Below, piece by piece: positions 16,879-24,762 of a stretch of DNA of 64,000 bases. The notes beneath the pieces are model-generated. The model was not told the DNA's origin and made no database searches. It was given only the letters and a program-made list of their open reading frames with translations. The first letter of the stretch is position 1, and every line of letters begins with the position of its first letter. Source of the stretch: Tropicimonas_B omnivorans (lineage in GTDB: Bacteria > Pseudomonadota > Alphaproteobacteria > Rhodobacterales > Rhodobacteraceae); the NCBI RefSeq assembly GCF_031846565.1, contig NZ_JAVRHL010000001.1, positions 248,001 through 312,000 of the forward strand, read 5' to 3'. A program made the translations under genes and the position numbers.

Positions 16879-17685
16879 TCAGTTCGCGGTGCAGCCCAGG
16901 ATCTCGACCGCGCCGCCGGCGCCCACCAGCGTGAAGCGAAGCGCACCCCGGTTGACCCCCGCGGTGCCTCCGGCCAGCGTCGAGCGGACGTGGAGCGTCC
17001 CGCCCCGGCGCTCCGATTCCGTGCCGATCGCGTAGAGGTTCGGATCGCCCGTCTCCACGATCGCGGTCTCCTCCCCGCCGAGATCGGGCGCAGCTATGGC
17101 GGCTGTCAGCGCAAGATCGCGCCCCGCGGCATCGATCCTGCAGCGCGCATCGGCCGCTATCCGCGCCGGACGATCGGCGAGAGCGGCCCGGATGCGGGGG
17201 TCGGAGGCGCCGTGCCCGTCCAGCCGCGCAGTCAGGTGCATCGACACCGGAACGCAGACCTCGGCGCAGACGCCGATTTCCACCAGCGCGTCTAGCTCGA
17301 TCGGTGCGCCTGGCTCCGCCGGCTGCAGGGCGATGGGGAGAATCACCTCGCCCTTGTAGCCGATCACATCCCCGAGGCGGCTCCGGAAGATCGTCGGTTC
17401 CGGCCAGAGCGGCTCGGCGTGGACGAGGTTGCCCGATCCGGTCCAGTCGAAGCGCGGCGGCAGGCCGATCTCGCCGGGGCTGCGCCAATAGGTCTTCCAC
17501 CCCTCCGCAAGATCGAGTTCGAGGGCGACGATCCGGCGCCCGTCCGCCTCCACCCAGCCCGGCAGGATGCGCGCGGCGCGAAGCCCCTCCTCGGGACCGT
17601 TCGCGTGCGCCGGCAGCGCGGCAAGGGACAGACAGGCGGCGGCCAGTGCGGCACGGGCCGGACGAAGGAGGCGGGGCGTGATCAT
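16879..17685 (-). CDS. Periplasmic protein with DsbD N-terminal-like domain
   Basis: 268 residues. An arginine-rich signal peptide (MITPRLLRPARAALAAACLS, cleavage after AHA) precedes a beta-rich domain matching the DsbC-type N-terminal domain of DsbD: WKTYWRSPGEIGLPPRFDW, then VICAEVCVP-type CAEVCVPVS with a C-x3-C pair. It has no transmembrane or thioredoxin domain, so it is a stand-alone version that could take electrons from a CcdA/DsbD-like membrane protein and reduce periplasmic thiols. It ends convergently three bases from the RND pump. Start at ATG 17685; an upstream in-frame ATG at 17715 gives a worse signal. Confidence 0.82.
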   Translation of the reverse strand: MITPRLLRPARAALAAACLSLAALPAHANGPEEGLRAARILPGWVEADGRRIVALELDLAEGWKTYWRSPGEIGLPPRFDWTGSGNLVHAEPLWPEPTIFRSRLGDVIGYKGEVILPIALQPAEPGAPIELDALVEIGVCAEVCVPVSMHLTARLDGHGASDPRIRAALADRPARIAADARCRIDAAGRDLALTAAIAAPDLGGEETAIVETGDPNLYAIGTESERRGGTLHVRSTLAGGTAGVNRGALRFTLVGAGGAVEILGCTAN

Positions 17686-17801
17686 GGGCGCGAAGCTAGC
17701 GGCCCGCCCCCGCACGGGAAACTCACAAATCGGCTACGGGGCCCACACCTTTCGCCGGGGTGCCCTTGCCGCGACACCCTCGGAAGCCCATCCTTACCAC
17801 C

Positions 17802-18368
17802 ATGACCGAAATGACCGACCTCACCGCCAAGCTCCTGATCGCCATGCCGGGCATGGACGATAGCCGTTTCGACAAGACCGTGATCTTCGTCTGCGCCCAT
17901 TCGGACGAGGGCGCGATGGGTCTCGTCGTCAACCAGCCGGCGGATGAGCTGGAGTTCGTCGACCTTCTGGAGCAGCTCGACCTCTCCCCCACGCCGCCCG
18001 AGCGGGACATCCGCATCCATGTCGGCGGTCCGGTGGAGCACGGTCGCGGCTTTGTTCTCCACTCGGGCGATTACGTCGAGAGCGAGTCGACCATGCCGGT
18101 CGGCGAGGGCTATGGCATGACCGCGACGCTCGACATTCTCGAGGACATCGCCCGCGGCAACGGCCCGGGGCGCGCGCTCCTGGCGCTCGGCTATGCCGGG
18201 TGGGGGCCGGGTCAGCTCGAACACGAGATCGCCTCGAACGGATGGCTGACATGCGACGCGACGCCGGACCTCGTCTTCGCCGAGGACAGCGAGGCGAAGT
18301 GGAAGATGGCGGTGGAGACCATGGGCGTCGACCCGCGGATGCTCTCGTCGATGGCGGGCCACGCCTGA
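17802..18368 (+). CDS. YqgE/AlgH family protein (UPF0301)
   Basis: 188 residues. The family signature is complete: LTAKLLIAMPGMDDSRFDKT at the N-terminus, CAHSDEGAMGLVVNQP, VHVGGPVEHGRGFVLHS-like IHVGGPVEHGRGFVLH and GYAGWGPGQLEHEI. I start at ATG 17802 (MTEMTDLTAK). YqgE proteins are small cytoplasmic proteins of unsettled function; the AlgH name comes from a Pseudomonas alginate regulation phenotype. Convergent with the sua5-type gene. Confidence 0.93.
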   Translation: MTEMTDLTAKLLIAMPGMDDSRFDKTVIFVCAHSDEGAMGLVVNQPADELEFVDLLEQLDLSPTPPERDIRIHVGGPVEHGRGFVLHSGDYVESESTMPVGEGYGMTATLDILEDIARGNGPGRALLALGYAGWGPGQLEHEIASNGWLTCDATPDLVFAEDSEAKWKMAVETMGVDPRMLSSMAGHA

Positions 18369-18396
18369 TCTTTGAGCGATACGGGCCGCACCCGTC

Positions 18397-19341
18397 TCAG
18401 CGCGGCGCGGCGGCCCGGCGAAGGCGGTCGTTGATCGCGCGCCCGAGGCCCGTCTCCGGAATGGGCGACACGGCGATGACCGGAGCCATTCCGTCGAGAT
18501 CCCGAAGATAGCCGAAGAGATTCGCCGCCGCCTCCCGCAGATCTCCCCCGGGCGAGAGGTTCATCGCTGCCCCGGGCGCGTCCCCGAACCCGAGCAGAAC
18601 CTCGCCCGCCTCGATGCCCGTGGCCCCGAGACGCACCGACGCGCCGGGCGCGTAATGCGAGGCGAGCATGCCGGGCGCGGCGGGCGCCCCGGCGTCCGGC
18701 GGCCCAGCGAGGGGACGGCCCAGCGCGTCCTCGATCTCCTCGGCCGGGAGCCCGCCGGGCCGCAGGAGCCGCGGCACGTCCCAGAGCCCGAGAATCGTCG
18801 ATTCCACGCCCACATCCGCCGGCCCGCCGTCGAGCACCGCATCGATGCGACCCGAAAGCCCGTCCATCACATGCGCCGCCCGCGTGGGACTCACACGCCC
18901 CGAACGGTTCGCGGAGGGCGCTGCCACCGGCCGCCCGGTTTCGCGCAGCAATTGGCGGGCCAGCCGCAGCGCCGGCACCCGGAGCGCGACGTTCGGCAGG
19001 CCGGCGGAGACGAGGGGCGAAAGCTCCGTGTCCGCCCGCATCGGCAGGACCAGGGTCAGCGGGCCCGGCCAGAACCGCTCCGCCAGTGCCTCCGCCTCGG
19101 GGGATAAAACGGCGTAGCGACCGGCCTCGGGCGCGTCCGGCAGATGCACGATCAACGGATTGAAGCTGGGCCGTCCCTTTGCCGCGAAGATGCCCGCGAC
19201 GGCTTCACCATTCGTCGCATCGCCGCCGAGGCCATAAACCGTCTCCGTGGGCAGCGCGACCAGCCCGCCCTGCCGCAGAAGCTCTGCCGCGCGGGCGATC
19301 CCTGAGGCATCGGACGCAAGGAGCGCGGTCTTCCGGTCCAT
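18397..19341 (-). CDS. L-threonylcarbamoyladenylate synthase, Sua5 type
   Basis: 314 residues; makes threonylcarbamoyl-AMP from threonine, bicarbonate and ATP for the t6A37 tRNA modification. The YrdC-like domain fills about residues 10-200 (LLRQGGLVALPTETVYGLGG, KGRPSFNPLIVHL, PSANRSGRVSPT). A linker and a C-terminal Sua5 domain follow (PGMLASHYAPGASVRLG), so this is the long Sua5 form rather than short TsaC. Divergent from the acyl-CoA dehydrogenase gene. Confidence 0.95.
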   Translation of the reverse strand: MDRKTALLASDASGIARAAELLRQGGLVALPTETVYGLGGDATNGEAVAGIFAAKGRPSFNPLIVHLPDAPEAGRYAVLSPEAEALAERFWPGPLTLVLPMRADTELSPLVSAGLPNVALRVPALRLARQLLRETGRPVAAPSANRSGRVSPTRAAHVMDGLSGRIDAVLDGGPADVGVESTILGLWDVPRLLRPGGLPAEEIEDALGRPLAGPPDAGAPAAPGMLASHYAPGASVRLGATGIEAGEVLLGFGDAPGAAMNLSPGGDLREAAANLFGYLRDLDGMAPVIAVSPIPETGLGRAINDRLRRAAAPR

Positions 19342-19374
19342 CGTCGGTGCCTCGCGATCGTGACGCTGCGTTTG

Positions 19375-19404
19375 CCCTAGCGAGGCCGGGGACGGGTGCT
19401 AGGG
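19375..19404. promoter_or_regulatory. Inverted repeat between sua5-type gene and acyl-CoA dehydrogenase
   Basis: CCCTAGC and GCTAGGG, perfect 7-base arms separated by 16 bases, between divergent genes and 34 bases from the start of the Sua5-type gene. It could be an operator, or two back-to-back -10-like elements (TAGGGC on minus, TAGGGT on plus). Confidence 0.35.
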
Positions 19405-19500
19405 TTCGGATCATCCGCTCTTAAGCCACTGGATCTCCGGCGCCAAGCCGGGAGGGACCGCCGGCGGGGGGACGGATGACGGAGGAGGAGTGACCAGCCC

Positions 19501-21198
19501 ATGCCCTATCGCGCCCCGACGCACGATATCCGTTTCCTTCTGGAACACGTTGCCGGTTTCGACCGGGTCCGGGAGACCGGGCATTACGAGGACGCCGGCC
19601 CGGACGTGACCGAGGCCATTCTCGAGGAGGCCGGAAAGGTCTGCACCGAGGTCCTCGCCCCGCTCCAGCGCCCCGGCGACACGCATCCCGCACGGCTCGA
19701 GAACGGCGTCGTCCGGACGAGCCCCGGCTACGGCGACGGCTTCCGTGCGATTGCCGAAGGCGGCTGGGTCTCCCTCAGCGCAGATCCCGAATACGGCGGC
19801 ATGGGCCTGCCCATCGCCATCCAGACAGCCGTCAACGACATGATGAGCGGAGCGTGCCTGTCGCTTCAGCTCAACCCCCTCCTGACGCAGGGCCAGATCG
19901 AGGCGATCGCCGCCCATGCCTCGGACGAGATCAAGGCGCTCTACCTGCCGAAGCTCATTTCCGGCGAATGGACCGGAACGATGAACCTGACCGAGCCCCA
20001 GGCGGGCAGCGACGTCGGCGCGCTGACGACGAAAGCGGTTCCGGACGGCGACGGCGCCTACAGGATCAGCGGTCAGAAGATCTACATCACGTGGGGCGAC
20101 ACCGATTTCGCCGACAATGTCTGCCATCTCGTCCTCGCCCGGCTGCCCGACGCGCCGAAGGGCACACGGGGGATCAGCCTCTTTCTCGTGCCGAAGCGCC
20201 TGCCGGACGAGGCCGGCAATGCCGGTGTCGCGAACGGCGTCTCCGTGGTCAGCCTCGAGGAGAAGCTCGGCCTACACGGCTCTCCCACCTGCGTCATGCA
20301 GTACGAGGACGCCAAGGGCTGGCTCGTCGGCCCCGAACAGGGCGGCATGGCGGCGATGTTCACCATGATGAACAACGCACGCCTCGGCGTGGGGGCACAG
20401 GGCATCGGCGTGGCCGAAGCGGCGTGGCAGCAGGCGCTGAGCTACGGGATGGACCGCAAGCAGGGCCGCGCGGATGGCACCGGCACCATCGCCGAGCATC
20501 CCGACGTGCGCCGCATGCTGTCCCTTATGAAGGCGGAGATCCGGGCGGCCCGGTCCATCGCGCTGATGAACGCCGTCGCGCTCGACATGGCCCGCGCCAC
20601 CGGGGACGAAGGCTGGCGCGCACGCGCCGAGCTGCTGATCCCGATCACCAAGGCCTACGGCACCGATACCGGCATTGCCGTCTCGGACCTCGGCATCCAG
20701 GTCCATGGCGGCATGGGCTATGTCGAGGAAACGGGCGCCTCCCAGTTCTTCCGGGACGTGCGGGTCACCGCGATCTACGAAGGCACCAACGGCATTCAGG
20801 CCATGGACCTCGTCGGCCGCAAGATGGCCGACAACGGCGAGGCGGCCCTGGCCCTGATCGACGAGATCGCCGCGGAGGCCGAAGCGGCGCGGGCCGAGAT
20901 GCCAGAGCTTGCCGAACCCGTCTGGCACGCCGCCGAGAACCTGCGCGAAGGGGTCGAGGCGATGGTCGCCCTCGAGGGGAAGGACCGTCTCGCCGGCGCG
21001 ACACCGTTCCTGCGCGCCTTCGCCCGCGTGCTGGGCGGTCACTGCCACCTGCGCGCCGCGCGGGCGGGCGGCGCACATGCGACGCTGGCCCAGGTCTTCG
21101 TCTCCCGGCTCCTGCCCGAACACGAGTCGCTCCTTGCCGAAGCGAAGGAAGGCGCCGGAACGCTCTACGCGCTCAGCCTGGACGATCTTGCGGCCTGA
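19501..21198 (+). CDS. Acyl-CoA dehydrogenase, DmdC-like
   Basis: 565 residues, FAD flavoprotein oxidising an acyl-CoA to its 2-enoyl-CoA. It has the extended form of the family: an N-terminal MPYRAPTHDIRFLLEHVAGF, the acyl-CoA dehydrogenase core (TGTMNLTEPQAGSDVGALTT; ITWGDTDFADN), the catalytic-glutamate region AIYEGTNGIQAMDL, and a C-terminal helical domain of the type found in DmdC, the 3-methylmercaptopropionyl-CoA dehydrogenase of DMSP demethylation. Several paralogues exist in Rhodobacterales, so the exact acyl group is uncertain. A strong GGAGGAGG precedes the start. The MBL-fold gene overlaps its end. Confidence 0.88.
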   Translation: MPYRAPTHDIRFLLEHVAGFDRVRETGHYEDAGPDVTEAILEEAGKVCTEVLAPLQRPGDTHPARLENGVVRTSPGYGDGFRAIAEGGWVSLSADPEYGGMGLPIAIQTAVNDMMSGACLSLQLNPLLTQGQIEAIAAHASDEIKALYLPKLISGEWTGTMNLTEPQAGSDVGALTTKAVPDGDGAYRISGQKIYITWGDTDFADNVCHLVLARLPDAPKGTRGISLFLVPKRLPDEAGNAGVANGVSVVSLEEKLGLHGSPTCVMQYEDAKGWLVGPEQGGMAAMFTMMNNARLGVGAQGIGVAEAAWQQALSYGMDRKQGRADGTGTIAEHPDVRRMLSLMKAEIRAARSIALMNAVALDMARATGDEGWRARAELLIPITKAYGTDTGIAVSDLGIQVHGGMGYVEETGASQFFRDVRVTAIYEGTNGIQAMDLVGRKMADNGEAALALIDEIAAEAEAARAEMPELAEPVWHAAENLREGVEAMVALEGKDRLAGATPFLRAFARVLGGHCHLRAARAGGAHATLAQVFVSRLLPEHESLLAEAKEGAGTLYALSLDDLAA

Positions 21199-22240
21199 AC
21201 GCGCCTCCCGTCCGCCGGACCCGCTGCGCTACCCGTTTCCCGAGCCGCCGGGACCGGGGGAGGCCGTGGAGGTCGCACCCGGCATCCTCTGGGCGCGCCT
21301 GCCGCTGCCCATGGCGCTCGATCACGTCAACATCTACGCGCTGGAGGAGACGGACGGCTGGACGCTGGTCGATACCGGGGTGAACACGGCGCCCTGCCGC
21401 GCCGCGCTGGACGCGTTTCGCGATGGCCCGCTGGCCGGCCGGCCGATCAGACGCGTCTTTCTCACGCATCACCACCCCGACCATGTCGGCCTTGCCGGCC
21501 GCCTCGCCGGGGACGGCGCCGAGATCGTCACGACGCGAACCGCCTATCTCTATGCGCGGATGCTCCGGCTCGACGAGCAGGCGACGCCGCCGCCCGAGAC
21601 CGTCCGGTTCTGGCGCTCCCTCGGCATGGACGCGGACACTCTTGCCGAGCGTCAGGCAAGCCGGCCCTTCAACTTTGCCGATGCCGTCGCGCCGATCCCG
21701 CTGGGATTCCGGCGCATCGCCGAAGGGGATCGCATCGACCTCGGGGGACGGCGCTGGGTCGTGCGCTGCGGGGACGGACATGCGCCCGAGCATGCCTGCC
21801 TGTTCGACGAGGCGGCCGAGGTGGTGATCGGCGGGGACCAGCTCCTGCCGACGATCTCCCCCAATCTCGGCGTCCACCCGACGGAGCCGGAGGCGAATCC
21901 CGTCGCGGAGTTCCTCGCCTCCTGTCATCGCCTCGCCCCCCATGCGACGCCCGAACAGCTTGTCCTTCCCGGGCACAAGCTGCCGTTCACCGGCCTGCCC
22001 GCCCGCATCGCGGCGCTCATTGCCAACCACGAGGGCGCCCTCGAGCGGCTGGAGGCGCACCTGACCGAACCGCGGACCGCCCATGAGTGCTTCGCGCCGC
22101 TCTTCAAGCGCACGATCGGGCCGGCGGAATACGGTCTCGCGATCTCGGAGGCGATGGCGCATCTCAATTGCCTGCATCAATCGGGCCGCGCGGTGCGTCG
22201 ACGTCGCGCTGACGGGGCCTATCTCTTTTCCCGATCATGA
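21188..22240 (+). CDS. MBL-fold metallohydrolase
   Basis: 350 residues from a TTG at 21188 (LRPERASRPPDPLRYPFPEPP), which overlaps the dehydrogenase stop by 11 bases. No ATG or GTG start exists upstream of the conserved core; the first ATG, in RLPLPMALDHVN, would delete the first beta strands. The metallo-beta-lactamase motif THHHPDHVGLAG is followed by the downstream histidine in DGHAPEHACLF, the aspartate in GGDQLL and the histidine in LPGHKLPF, all needed for a dinuclear zinc site. It resembles glyoxalase-II-like thioesterases, and the link to an acyl-CoA dehydrogenase fits acyl-thioester hydrolysis. Start moderately sure. Confidence 0.82.
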   Translation: MRPERASRPPDPLRYPFPEPPGPGEAVEVAPGILWARLPLPMALDHVNIYALEETDGWTLVDTGVNTAPCRAALDAFRDGPLAGRPIRRVFLTHHHPDHVGLAGRLAGDGAEIVTTRTAYLYARMLRLDEQATPPPETVRFWRSLGMDADTLAERQASRPFNFADAVAPIPLGFRRIAEGDRIDLGGRRWVVRCGDGHAPEHACLFDEAAEVVIGGDQLLPTISPNLGVHPTEPEANPVAEFLASCHRLAPHATPEQLVLPGHKLPFTGLPARIAALIANHEGALERLEAHLTEPRTAHECFAPLFKRTIGPAEYGLAISEAMAHLNCLHQSGRAVRRRRADGAYLFSRS

Positions 22241-22731
22241 CAGACCACATCAAAACCGCCGCCGAAGCCGAAGAGGCCGCCGCCCTCCCCCGTGCCGTCG
22301 CCATCCGCACCGAGGACGGCGACCCGGGGATCGAGGACGAGCCGCTTCCCGCTGCCATGTCCGCCACCCCTCCAGAGCGCAAGAGCCCGGCCCGCTGGGC
22401 CTACGAACGACTGGCCCTCTACATCCGCAAGTTCGAAGAGGGGCTGGACGAGGACCACGAGGCGGCCATCGCGATCACCGGCAGCGGCGGCGACCTCATG
22501 CGCATCAGGGGGATCGGGTACTTCGATCCCGATATCGTCACCTTCTACGGCATGGACCCGCGCGGCATCCGCGCGCAGCTCATCCAGCACGTCTCCCAGC
22601 TCGGCGTCATGCTGCGCGCGATTCCGAAGGCAAAGCCGGATGCCCCGCCGAAGCGCATCGGCTTCCGCCTGACCGGAACACTGGACGGGGACGTTGCGGC
22701 GGAGGCGGCCGAAAAGGACGGACCAGCCTGA
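22237..22731 (+). CDS. Small conserved protein, DUF6173-like
   Basis: 164 residues. The first ~45 are disordered and Ala/Glu-rich; then KSPARWAYERLALYIRKFEE begins an alpha/beta domain with GIGYFDPDIVTFYGMDPRGI and QLIQHVSQLGVMLRAIPKA. I recognise this pattern as the alphaproteobacterial DUF6173 family, function unknown; the number is from memory. Its ATG overlaps the MBL-fold stop (ATGA), placing it third in the dehydrogenase operon. Confidence 0.7.
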   Translation: MTDHIKTAAEAEEAAALPRAVAIRTEDGDPGIEDEPLPAAMSATPPERKSPARWAYERLALYIRKFEEGLDEDHEAAIAITGSGGDLMRIRGIGYFDPDIVTFYGMDPRGIRAQLIQHVSQLGVMLRAIPKAKPDAPPKRIGFRLTGTLDGDVAAEAAEKDGPA

Positions 22732-22760
22732 GGCGTGCCGCCCCGCCGCCTCATGTGACC

Positions 22761-22785
22761 ACTTGCCCTGAGCTCCGCGGCAAGT
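22761..22785 (+). terminator. Hairpin after the DUF6173-like gene
   Basis: ACTTGCC and GGCAAGT form a perfect 7-bp stem with an 11-nt loop, 30 bases past the stop codon. There is no U-tract, so a rho-independent role is uncertain. Confidence 0.4.
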
Positions 22786-22792
22786 CCGGCCT

Positions 22793-22820
22793 TTGCAGCC
22801 CGCCCTCGTTGGGCTATCAG
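22793..22820 (+). promoter_or_regulatory. Candidate promoter of the small oxidase subunit gene
   Basis: TTGCAG and TATCAG spaced by 16 bases, 38 bases before the ATG at 22858. Confidence 0.35.
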
Positions 22821-22857
22821 CGAGCCTGATTGAACACTTGCGGGCCGAGGACTGGGC

Positions 22858-22998
22858 ATGGCGGAACACAAGCACGAACCGGGAACCATGGACATCACCG
22901 ATCAGGAGAGGACCTTCGAAGGCTTCGTCCGGATCGTGAGCTATGCCGCCACGGTCATCGTCGTCCTTCTCATCCTGCTTTATCTGCTGAACGGATGA
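22858..22998 (+). CDS. aa3-type cytochrome c oxidase subunit IV (46 residues)
   Basis: A 46-residue protein: MAEHKHEPGTMDITDQERTF, then a short amphipathic stretch and one transmembrane helix (about residues 27-44) ending LLNG. This is the pattern of the tiny alphaproteobacterial aa3 oxidase subunit IV, a single helix resolved in the Paracoccus and Rhodobacter enzymes and dispensable for activity there. The stop overlaps the start of the next gene (ATGA). The catalytic oxidase subunits are not in this window, as is usual for this gene. Confidence 0.88.
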   Translation: MAEHKHEPGTMDITDQERTFEGFVRIVSYAATVIVVLLILLYLLNG

Positions 22999-23624
22999 TG
23001 GCGCCCTGCATGGCGAGGCTCGCCCCCGCCGCCCGCCGTCTCCTCGCTGCGCTGCTTCTTCCGCTCGCCCTCGCCGCTTGCGGGGCGGAACCGGTGTGGG
23101 CGCCCGCGCCCGAGGTGCAGCGCGCGGCCTACACGCATCCCGGCCCCAAGACGCTGACGCTCTTCACCGTCATCAACAACCGCTCCAACGAGGGGGCGCA
23201 TACCGGCCTCATGGTGAGTGCGGACCAGCGCGCGATCTTCGACCCGGCAGGCACCTTCAAGTCACCCGCGCTGCCCGAGCGCAACGATGTGCATTACGGC
23301 ATGACCCCGCGGGCGGAAGAGATCTACATCGACTACCACGCCCGGCAGACGCATCACGTCGTCAAGCAGGAGGTGCAGGTCACCCCCGAGCAGGCCGCCA
23401 TCGCACTGCGCCTGATCGAGGAGAACGGCGCCGCGCCCAAGGCCTACTGCGCCTCAGCGACCTCCGGCATCCTCAAGCAGATCCCCGGCTTCGAGAGCAT
23501 CAACTCGACGTTCTTCCCGAGGAACCTGATGAGACAGTTCGCCGATGTTCCGGGCGTCGTCACGACGCGGATCTACGACGACAGCGAGGACAATCGCGGC
23601 GCACTCAGATACGTCCCCGGCTGA
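22995..23624 (+). CDS. Lipoprotein, possible permuted papain-like (NlpC/P60) fold
   Basis: 209 residues from ATG 22995 (a second ATG follows at once). The lipobox LALAAC gives Cys about residue 31, so the protein is a lipoprotein. The mature part has NNRSNEGAHTGLMVSADQRA, a His in an H-x-G-L setting, then VHYGMTPRAEEIYIDYHARQ, and further on a Cys in AYCASATSGILKQIPGF. A His-first, Cys-later order with a Cys-x-Ser context resembles circularly permuted papain-like hydrolases of the YiiX type. The fold call is inference. Translationally coupled to the oxidase subunit gene. Confidence 0.65.
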   Translation: MMAPCMARLAPAARRLLAALLLPLALAACGAEPVWAPAPEVQRAAYTHPGPKTLTLFTVINNRSNEGAHTGLMVSADQRAIFDPAGTFKSPALPERNDVHYGMTPRAEEIYIDYHARQTHHVVKQEVQVTPEQAAIALRLIEENGAAPKAYCASATSGILKQIPGFESINSTFFPRNLMRQFADVPGVVTTRIYDDSEDNRGALRYVPG

Positions 23625-23650
23625 TCCCGGCCGGGACGACCGCCGTCCCG

Positions 23651-23998
23651 CTACCCCAGAAGCCAGAGCATCGCGTAGAGAACGGCGAACCCCGCGAGGA
23701 TGGAGCCGAGCACGCTGCGCAGGGCGATGCCCACGACCGTGGCGGCGATGGCGGCGATGAGACGCGCGGGCTCCGGTGCGCCGCCGCCGGCGGCCGGGAA
23801 GAACACCAGCGGCGCGATCAGGGCCGGGATCACGGCGACGGCGGTGTAGCGCAGGTGCCTCAGGATCCAGCCGGGCAGCGGGCGATCCCCGATGAGCCCC
23901 GTGAACGAGAACCGCAGCAGCCACGTTCCGAAGCCGACCACGAGGATCACGGTCCAGACCGGCGCATCCGCCGGCATCGTGCCCTGGAGCCCGCTCAC
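23651..23998 (-). CDS. azlD: AzlD family branched-chain amino acid export subunit
   Basis: 115 residues, four hydrophobic helices (WTVILVVGFGTWLLRFSFTG and downstream), the small partner of the AzlC permease. The GTG at 23998 overlaps the azlC stop (GTGA); the next in-frame ATG (MPADAPVW) would also work but loses the coupling. Confidence 0.9.
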   Translation of the reverse strand: MSGLQGTMPADAPVWTVILVVGFGTWLLRFSFTGLIGDRPLPGWILRHLRYTAVAVIPALIAPLVFFPAAGGGAPEPARLIAAIAATVVGIALRSVLGSILAGFAVLYAMLWLLG

Positions 23999-24714
23999 GA
24001 CGCCTTCTCCGCACGGGCCAGTCGCCGCTCCGTCTCCGCCCCCACCATCATCGCGGCGATGCCGGCGACGAGGAGCCCTGTATTGTAGGGCAGTCCCCTG
24101 AGGAGCAGCGACAGCACGATGGCCGACACCGCCGCCGCGACATGCGGCCGGGTCCTGAGCGCGGGCGCGATCAGGGCGATGAAGGTGATCGGCAGGGCGA
24201 AATCGAGCGCGAAGCTGTCCGGAATTCCCTGCCCGGCAAGCGCGCCCGCCAAGGTCGAGCCGTACCAGACCGGCACGAGGCAGAGCGCGACGCCGAAGAA
24301 GAACGCCGCCTTCTCCCTCACGGTCATCTCCGGATGCTGCTCGTACTGGTAGGCGGAGGCCGCGAAGCTCTGATCGATGCACAGATACGCCGCCACCGCC
24401 CGCGTCCTCAGAGGAAGCGATCCGAAGTGCGGGACGAGCCCGGCGGAATACATCGCCATGCGCAGGTTTACCGCCAGCGCCGTCGCGATGATGATCAGAA
24501 GGGGCGCGCCGTCGTTCAGGAGCTGAAGCGCGGTGAACTGCGCGGCGCCTGCAACGATGAAGACCGTGAACCCCATGACCTGAGCCAGGGGCAACCCGGT
24601 CTCCGTCGCCACGACGCCGAAGAGGATGCCGAAAGGCGCGATGACCAGAAGATGCGGGGCGCCGGCCCGGAGGCCGTCGACGAACGCGGAACGCTGGGGC
24701 TTTGACAGGCTCAT
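23995..24714 (-). CDS. azlC: AzlC family branched-chain amino acid permease
   Basis: 239 residues. The N-terminus has GLRAGAPHLLVIAPFGILFG and GFTVFIVAGAAQFTALQLL, with the conserved NLRMAMYSAGLVPHF and DQSFAASAYQYE motifs of the AzlC family. With AzlD it forms a two-subunit exporter of branched-chain amino acids; in Bacillus the pair confers azaleucine resistance. Start at ATG 24714, close to the divergent mobA gene (48 bases between starts). Confidence 0.92.
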   Translation of the reverse strand: MSLSKPQRSAFVDGLRAGAPHLLVIAPFGILFGVVATETGLPLAQVMGFTVFIVAGAAQFTALQLLNDGAPLLIIIATALAVNLRMAMYSAGLVPHFGSLPLRTRAVAAYLCIDQSFAASAYQYEQHPEMTVREKAAFFFGVALCLVPVWYGSTLAGALAGQGIPDSFALDFALPITFIALIAPALRTRPHVAAAVSAIVLSLLLRGLPYNTGLLVAGIAAMMVGAETERRLARAEKAS

Positions 24715-24762
24715 GCAAACGCGCTTAGGCCAGCTTCGGGGGGCTTGCAACATGGGACGGAT

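Noticed and set aside
18369..18396. Short ACGGG/CCCGT hairpin between yqgE and the Sua5-type gene as a terminator
   Set aside because: Only five base pairs and no U-tract; too weak to support.
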